A DNA stretch of 10,077 nucleotides, taken from VAZQ01 sp036522235. GTDB taxonomy: Bacteria > Pseudomonadota > Alphaproteobacteria > Rhizobiales > Xanthobacteraceae. Below, piece by piece: positions 6,776 to 10,077 of this stretch (position 1 is the stretch's first letter; every line of letters begins with the position of its first letter). The position numbers and the translations under genes were made by a program. The notes beneath the pieces were generated by a model. It was not told where the DNA came from. It saw nothing but the letters and a program-made list of their open reading frames with translations, and searched no databases. The stretch spans positions 1-10,077 of the forward strand of contig DATDGG010000199.1 in assembly GCA_036522235.1 (NCBI GenBank), written 5' to 3'.

Positions 6776-6819
6776 GGAATCCTCGAGATTCAATCCGCAG
6801 CGCCAGGATGGCGCCCGCA

Positions 6820-7383
6820 TCAACCTGTTGCCTCTGACGCTCGCAAGACCGCGGGTTCGCGCGTGCCGCGATTGCCCGCCGCCGTGGCATCGAGCGCCTC
6901 GCCTCGCCTCGCATAGAGCTGCCAAACGAGCAGCACCGCGCTCACGACAACCATCGGCACGAAGAACACCAGGATCATCCAGGTCACGCCGCTGGCCGCA
7001 CCCATGAGATCCTCGTGCACGCCGCCGGCAATGTTGGAGACGGTGTCGTAGGCCGTTTCCGCGAACAGCAGCCACGCCAGCGGGATGGCAAGACGCGCGC
7101 GATTGCGGATCAGCGCGATGGCGACGAAAGCCATGACGGCACCGGCGACGTCGCCGACGACGATCTCCATCGCTCCGCCATCTGAAATCGGAAATCCGGT
7201 GTTCTGCGCGGAGAAGACCTGCAGCGCCACATAACGGAATACTTGCACCCAAAGGAGCGCAGTGAGGGCCTCGCCGCGCGGGCGGCCTTTGAGCCAAGGA
7301 ACGACGTACCAGCGTGCGATCGTTCCGAATACGACCAGGCTCAGCAGCTGAGCAGAAGCTTGCGCGGGTGTGAGATAGCTCAT
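6820..7383 (-). CDS. Multi-pass membrane protein of unknown function
   Basis: A 187-aa protein that I do not recognise. It has about five hydrophobic spans near residues 11-31, 40-58, 73-92, 97-118 and 133-156, and a polar tail (157-187). Visible conserved-looking spots are WYVVPWLKGRPR after span 1, FRYVALQVFSAQNTGFPIS before a glycine pair, and FAETAYDTVSNIAGG between spans 4 and 5. The open frame extends far upstream, but the ATG at 7383 is preferred: it gives an N-terminus leading straight into a membrane span and overlaps the cytochrome b561 stop by ATGA (7380-7383). The coupling suggests a partnership with cytochrome b561, for instance as a membrane subunit or quinone-side partner, but no haem or metal motif is evident. 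It could equally be an unrelated co-expressed protein. Confidence 0.75.
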   Translation of the reverse strand: MSYLTPAQASAQLLSLVVFGTIARWYVVPWLKGRPRGEALTALLWVQVFRYVALQVFSAQNTGFPISDGGAMEIVVGDVAGAVMAFVAIALIRNRARLAIPLAWLLFAETAYDTVSNIAGGVHEDLMGAASGVTWMILVFFVPMVVVSAVLLVWQLYARRGEALDATAAGNRGTREPAVLRASEATG

Positions 7384-7976
7384 GATTGCCCCCGTGAGAG
7401 CGACTGGGTGAGAGTAGGCGTGGTGGAATCCGTCCCGGTCACGACGCGTCGGCCAAAGAACATCCGCCGCAGCAGCCCGTCGCGCAGGATCAGCGTATGA
7501 TAGAGGGCGCCCGCGACGTGGAGCGCGATGAGCCCGATCAGCACGCGCGAAAGCAGGTAGTGCACGCCGCGCACTGGGAAGATCCAGAAATCGGCCGGCA
7601 AGGCGCCCTCGCCCGCGAACACGATCGCCGGCAGGCCGGCTTGCAGCGCCAAGAACAGCCCGCTGCCCGCCATGCCCAGCACCGCGGGATAGAACAAGCG
7701 GTGCGAAGCCCAGGCCAGGCGATCGAGCGCCGGATTCCCGGTCGAAGCTGCGCCCGGGTGCTCGGTCCGCCTGCGTACGAACAGACGCAGGAGCATCAGC
7801 GCCAGGATCACGCTGCCGCCGGCCATATGGCTGCGCAGCGCCTCGAGCTTCATTGGGTCGCTGTTTGGAATCTTGACCATCACCAGGGCGCCAAGCGCGA
7901 GCGCGGCGATGATTAGAAACGCCAGCACCCAATGCAGCGCCACCAAAAACGGATGATAACGCAAGACTTGCGCCAT
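7380..7976 (-). CDS. Cytochrome b561 (bacterial di-haem membrane cytochrome)
   Basis: A 198-aa four-helix inner-membrane cytochrome of the bacterial b561 family, which passes electrons between quinol and periplasmic or membrane partners. It begins RYHPFLVALHWVLAF with H15 in helix 1, and has H50 at the start of helix 2 (LRSHMAGG), ASHRLFY before helix 3, and H139 and H153 in the last part (VHYLLSRVLIGLIALHVAGALYH), followed by the family end LRDGLLRRMFFG. These histidines are at the expected places for two b haems. The ATG at 7976 is chosen because family similarity begins there and AAGGGAG lies upstream at suitable spacing; the 64 further upstream codons that are open are polar, unlike the family, and overlap the divergent lysR promoter. 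It is the first gene of a five-gene minus-strand operon. Confidence 0.9.
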   Translation of the reverse strand: MAQVLRYHPFLVALHWVLAFLIIAALALGALVMVKIPNSDPMKLEALRSHMAGGSVILALMLLRLFVRRRTEHPGAASTGNPALDRLAWASHRLFYPAVLGMAGSGLFLALQAGLPAIVFAGEGALPADFWIFPVRGVHYLLSRVLIGLIALHVAGALYHTLILRDGLLRRMFFGRRVVTGTDSTTPTLTQSLSRGQS

Positions 7977-7999
7977 GCTGGTTGCTCCCTTGCGTAGCA

Positions 8000-8022
8000 C
8001 GGGCCAGATCCGACCGGGCCCG
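8000..8022. repeat. Inverted repeat in the cytochrome b561 leader
   Basis: CGGGCC (8000-8005) and GGCCCG (8017-8022) form a 6-bp stem with an 11-nt loop, about 25 bp before the b561 start. It could form a hairpin in the 5' leader of the operon mRNA, or it may reflect only high GC. Confidence 0.35.
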
Positions 8023-8042
8023 CTGCAGGGGGAGCTAGGGCT

Positions 8043-8071
8043 TTGAGGTTTATTCGGCAATCTGACATTAT
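8043..8071 (+). promoter_or_regulatory. Probable lysR promoter
   Basis: TTGAGG (8043-8048), a 17-nt spacer and CATTAT (8066-8071) match sigma-70 hexamers at ideal spacing. Transcription would begin near 8078, giving a leader of about 23 nt. On the opposite strand the same place reads GATAAT (8072-8067), a possible -10 for the divergent b561 operon, but with no good -35. Confidence 0.55.
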
Positions 8072-8097
8072 CCGAATGACCTAGTCGGAGAATTCGA
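8052..8097. promoter_or_regulatory. Candidate LysR operator: three half-sites at 20-bp steps
   Basis: ATTCGG (8052-8057), its exact reverse complement CCGAAT (8072-8077) and ATTCGA (8092-8097, matching ATTCG) alternate in direction, and each gap is 14 nt. The 20-bp step is close to two helical turns, so all face one side of the DNA. The first two flank the -10 of the probable lysR promoter, and the third lies between the GGAG ribosome binding site (8087-8090) and the lysR ATG. This arrangement suggests autoregulation and control of the divergent operon. Confidence 0.6.
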
Positions 8098-8100
8098 TCA

Positions 8101-9009
8101 ATGCGGAAGTTGGGCTTTGCCGAAATGACGGCTTTCGTCGCCATCGCGGAGCGTTCGAGCTTTGCCAAGGCAGCGGTTCATCTCGGCCTCTCGCGCTCGG
8201 CGCTGAGCGAGACGATCCGCGGCCTCGAGGACAAGCTCGGGGTCCGGCTGCTCAATCGGACGACCCGCAGCGTCGCCTTGACGGAGGTCGGCGAGCGGCT
8301 GCTCGCTGAGCTGCGGCCGGCGCTCGCGAGCTTCGAAGCGGCGCTGGAATCCGTCAACATGTTCCGCGACAAGCCGGCCGGCCACCTTCGTCTGACGGTT
8401 CCGCGCCCGGCCGCGAAAGTGGTGATCGAGCCCATCCTGTCGAAGTTTCTCGCGGCCTATCCGGCGATCAGCCTCGAGATCATCACCGACAGCGCGCTGA
8501 CCAATATCGTGCGCGACCGCTTCGATGCCGGCATCCGGCCGGGCCACCGTCTCGAGCAGGACATGATCGCGGTCCGCGTGGGCGAGGACGCGCGCCCGAC
8601 CGTCGTCGCCGCGCCCGATTACCTGCGCCGGCACACCCGTCCGAATGTGCCGGCGGATCTGCAGGCGCACAATTGCATCCGTCAGCGCTTCGCCAGCGGC
8701 GCGATCCATCAATGGGCGTTCGAAAAGCGGGGCAAGAGCCTGGAGGTCATGGTCAAGGGCTCGCTCATCGTCAGCGACGGCGAGCTTGCGCTGCGTGCCG
8801 CGCTCGACGGCGTCGGCCTGGCGCGCCTGCCGATGACCCTGGTCGAGGCGCCGGTCGCCCAGCGGAAGCTCGTTCCCTTGTTGGAAGACTGGGCGCCGCG
8901 CTCGGTCGGATTCTTCTTGTACTATCCGAGCCGGCGCCAGGCGCCGGCGGCGCTGCAGGCGTTCGTCGATTTCCTGAAGGCGCAGGCGCGGGAGACCACG
9001 CTTCAGTAA
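8101..9009 (+). CDS. LysR-family transcriptional regulator
   Basis: A 302-aa DNA-binding regulator of normal family length. Residues 3-62 are the winged helix-turn-helix: FVAIAERSSFAKAAVHLGLSRSALSETIRGLEDKLGVRLLNRTTRSVALTEVGE, with the recognition helix near 31-41. A linker helix (about 63-90) follows, then the periplasmic-binding-protein-like effector domain (about 95-300) with HLRLTVPRPAA, the LTNIVRDRFDAGIRPG stretch and GVGLARLPMTLVE. The RFDAGIR form and the NCIRQRF segment are typical of the AaeR/DmlR-like branch; the effector is unknown. GGAG at 8087-8090 is the likely ribosome binding site. It is divergent from the cytochrome b561 operon, which is its most likely target, and three candidate half-sites lie in the shared promoter region. 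Its end overlaps the convergent truA by 7 bp. Confidence 0.93.
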   Translation: MRKLGFAEMTAFVAIAERSSFAKAAVHLGLSRSALSETIRGLEDKLGVRLLNRTTRSVALTEVGERLLAELRPALASFEAALESVNMFRDKPAGHLRLTVPRPAAKVVIEPILSKFLAAYPAISLEIITDSALTNIVRDRFDAGIRPGHRLEQDMIAVRVGEDARPTVVAAPDYLRRHTRPNVPADLQAHNCIRQRFASGAIHQWAFEKRGKSLEVMVKGSLIVSDGELALRAALDGVGLARLPMTLVEAPVAQRKLVPLLEDWAPRSVGFFLYYPSRRQAPAALQAFVDFLKAQARETTLQ

Positions 9010-9740
9010 TCCACCCGCACCAGATAAAGCCCCTCGGGCGGCGCCACCGTGGCGCAGGCGGCGCGATCGCGGGCGTCGCGCGCGGCCGCGAGGTCGTCCG
9101 CGCTCCAGCGGCCTTCGCCCACGAAGACCAGCGCGCCCGCCATGGAGCGCACCTGCGAATGCAGGAACGAGCGCGCCGCCGCGGCGATCCGTATCTCGTC
9201 GCCGCTTCGCGTCACATCGAGCCGGTCGAGCGTCTTGACCGGCGACTTGGCCTGGCAATCGACGTCGCGGAAAGTCGTGAAATCGTGGCGGCCGACGAGA
9301 CGCTGCGCCGCCGCCGCCATGGCGGCTTCGTCCAGCCGTCGCGGCAGGCGCCAGGCGCGCCCGCGCTCGAGCGCGAGGTCGGCACGGCGATTCACGATCC
9401 GGTAGAGGTAGTGGCGCTGGCGCGCCGAGAACCGCGAATCGAACGTGTCCGGCACCTGCTCGGCCGCCAGCACGGCGACCGGATAGGGCCGCAGCTGCGC
9501 CGTCAGCGCGTCGCGCACTGTGTCGGTCGCCCAATCCTTGGCGAGGTCGACATGGGCGACCTGGCCGAGCGCATGCACGCCGGCATCAGTGCGCCCAGCG
9601 CCCTGCACCTTCACGCGCTCGCCGCAAAACGCCTCGATGGCGGCCATCAGCGTGCCCTGCACCGACAGGCCCTGATCCTGTATCTGCCAGCCGACGAAGG
9701 GCGCGCCGTCATATTCGACCAGGAGCTTATAACGGGGCAT
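9003..9740 (-). CDS. truA: tRNA pseudouridine(38-40) synthase
   Basis: A 245-aa cytoplasmic enzyme that converts uridines 38, 39 and 40 in the tRNA anticodon stem-loop to pseudouridine. The N-terminus MPRYKLLVEYDGAPFVGWQ is characteristic, and the catalytic Asp is D52 in the GAGRTDAGVHALGQVAH motif. Later family segments are present: FDSRFSARQRHYLYRI (about 120-135), a HDFTTFRDVDCQAKSPVKTL segment and the FLHSQVRSMAGALVFVG helix near 190-207, ending in GLYLVRVDY. Length matches other alphaproteobacterial TruA proteins. It starts 3 bp after fmt, so it is coupled to it, and no strong ribosome binding site of its own is seen. It converges on lysR with a 7-bp overlap and no visible terminator. 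Confidence 0.96.
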   Translation of the reverse strand: MPRYKLLVEYDGAPFVGWQIQDQGLSVQGTLMAAIEAFCGERVKVQGAGRTDAGVHALGQVAHVDLAKDWATDTVRDALTAQLRPYPVAVLAAEQVPDTFDSRFSARQRHYLYRIVNRRADLALERGRAWRLPRRLDEAAMAAAAQRLVGRHDFTTFRDVDCQAKSPVKTLDRLDVTRSGDEIRIAAAARSFLHSQVRSMAGALVFVGEGRWSADDLAAARDARDRAACATVAPPEGLYLVRVDY

Positions 9741-9743
9741 GAT

Positions 9744-10077
9744 TCAGCCGAGCCGCAGCGGAGGCTTGAGCGGCGTGCCGCGCAGAAATTCATCCGTCCC
9801 CATCGCCCGCCCCCCGGCGCGCTGCAATTCCACGATACGGATGGCGCCTTCGCGGCAGGCGATGGTCAATCGATCATCCAGCAAGCTGCCGGGCTCGCCG
9901 TCCCCGGCCGCCGCGGTAGTGCGCAGCACCTTGATGCGGACCGGCTTGCCCTCAAGTGCGACCTCGAACCACGCGCCCGGGTACGGCGAAAGCCCGCGGA
10001 TGTGATTGTGCACCTCCTGCCACGGGCGCTGCCAATCGATGCGCGTCTCGGTGCGGTCGATCTTGGCCGCATAGGTG
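9744..10077 (-). CDS. fmt: Methionyl-tRNA formyltransferase, C-terminal part (partial)
   Basis: The frame is open to the window edge, giving about 110 residues from the C-terminal part; the start and the catalytic domain lie outside the window. The visible part begins TYAAKIDRTETRIDWQRP, the family's YAxKxxxxExxIDW motif at the junction to the C-terminal OB-like domain. It continues with NHIRGLSPYPGAWFEV and ends in the GAIRIVELQRAGGRAMGTDEFLRG stretch that binds tRNA in the family. The enzyme formylates the initiator Met-tRNA with 10-formyl-tetrahydrofolate. The GTG at 10013 is not the real start, since the homologous sequence continues upstream of it. It precedes truA by 3 bp. Confidence 0.93.
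   Translation of the reverse strand, partial: TYAAKIDRTETRIDWQRPWQEVHNHIRGLSPYPGAWFEVALEGKPVRIKVLRTTAAAGDGEPGSLLDDRLTIACREGAIRIVELQRAGGRAMGTDEFLRGTPLKPPLRLG

Noticed and set aside
7384..7932. Upstream extension of the 187-aa membrane protein frame
   Set aside because: It overlaps cytochrome b561 in another frame. The b561 protein is clearly real, and the ATGA overlap at 7380-7383 marks the true start.
7977..8168. N-terminal extension of cytochrome b561
   Set aside because: The extra codons run through the divergent promoter region into lysR, are polar and match nothing in the family; a ribosome binding site precedes the ATG at 7976.
8098..9534. 478-codon minus-strand open frame across lysR and truA
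   Set aside because: It runs antisense to lysR and out of frame over truA, both of which have full family motifs. Its translation is Arg/Ala-rich, as expected for a shadow frame.

Overview
The window comes from a GC-rich alphaproteobacterium, most likely of the Rhizobiales/Hyphomicrobiales. This rests on codon use, on the protein sequences, and on a housekeeping neighbourhood of argB, HAD pyrimidine nucleotidase, dapD, DUF805, dapE, truA and fmt, which as I recall is common in that group. No database search was possible. No tRNA, rRNA, CRISPR array, transposase or prophage gene was seen.

Left part (1-5038). The end of argB overlaps a HAD-family pyrimidine 5'-nucleotidase by ATGA. An orphan NitT/TauT-type ABC substrate-binding protein follows on the opposite strand, tail to tail with the nucleotidase. 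Its signal-peptide region carries a perfect 4 x 9-bp in-frame tandem repeat. The plus strand then resumes with dapD, a DUF805 membrane protein with an unusual C-terminal extension, and dapE. dapD and dapE encode two steps of the succinylase branch of lysine/meso-diaminopimelate synthesis.

Middle part (5039-9002). Five tightly packed minus-strand genes look like one operon, transcribed in this order: cytochrome b561, an unrecognised multi-pass membrane protein, a VOC-fold protein, a short-chain dehydrogenase and a DUF4345-like small membrane protein. A LysR-type regulator is divergent from it. The shared 124-bp intergenic region holds three alternating half-sites (ATTCGG / CCGAAT / ATTCG) at an exact 20-bp step, overlaid on a plausible lysR promoter. 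This accessory, possibly redox-related block sits between the core genes dapE and truA.

Right part (9003-10077). truA and the C-terminal part of fmt lie on the minus strand, in the order fmt then truA. truA overlaps the lysR tail by 7 bp.

No clearly new system is proven. The most interesting items are the LysR operator array with its redox-type operon, the signal-peptide microsatellite, and the extended DUF805 protein.
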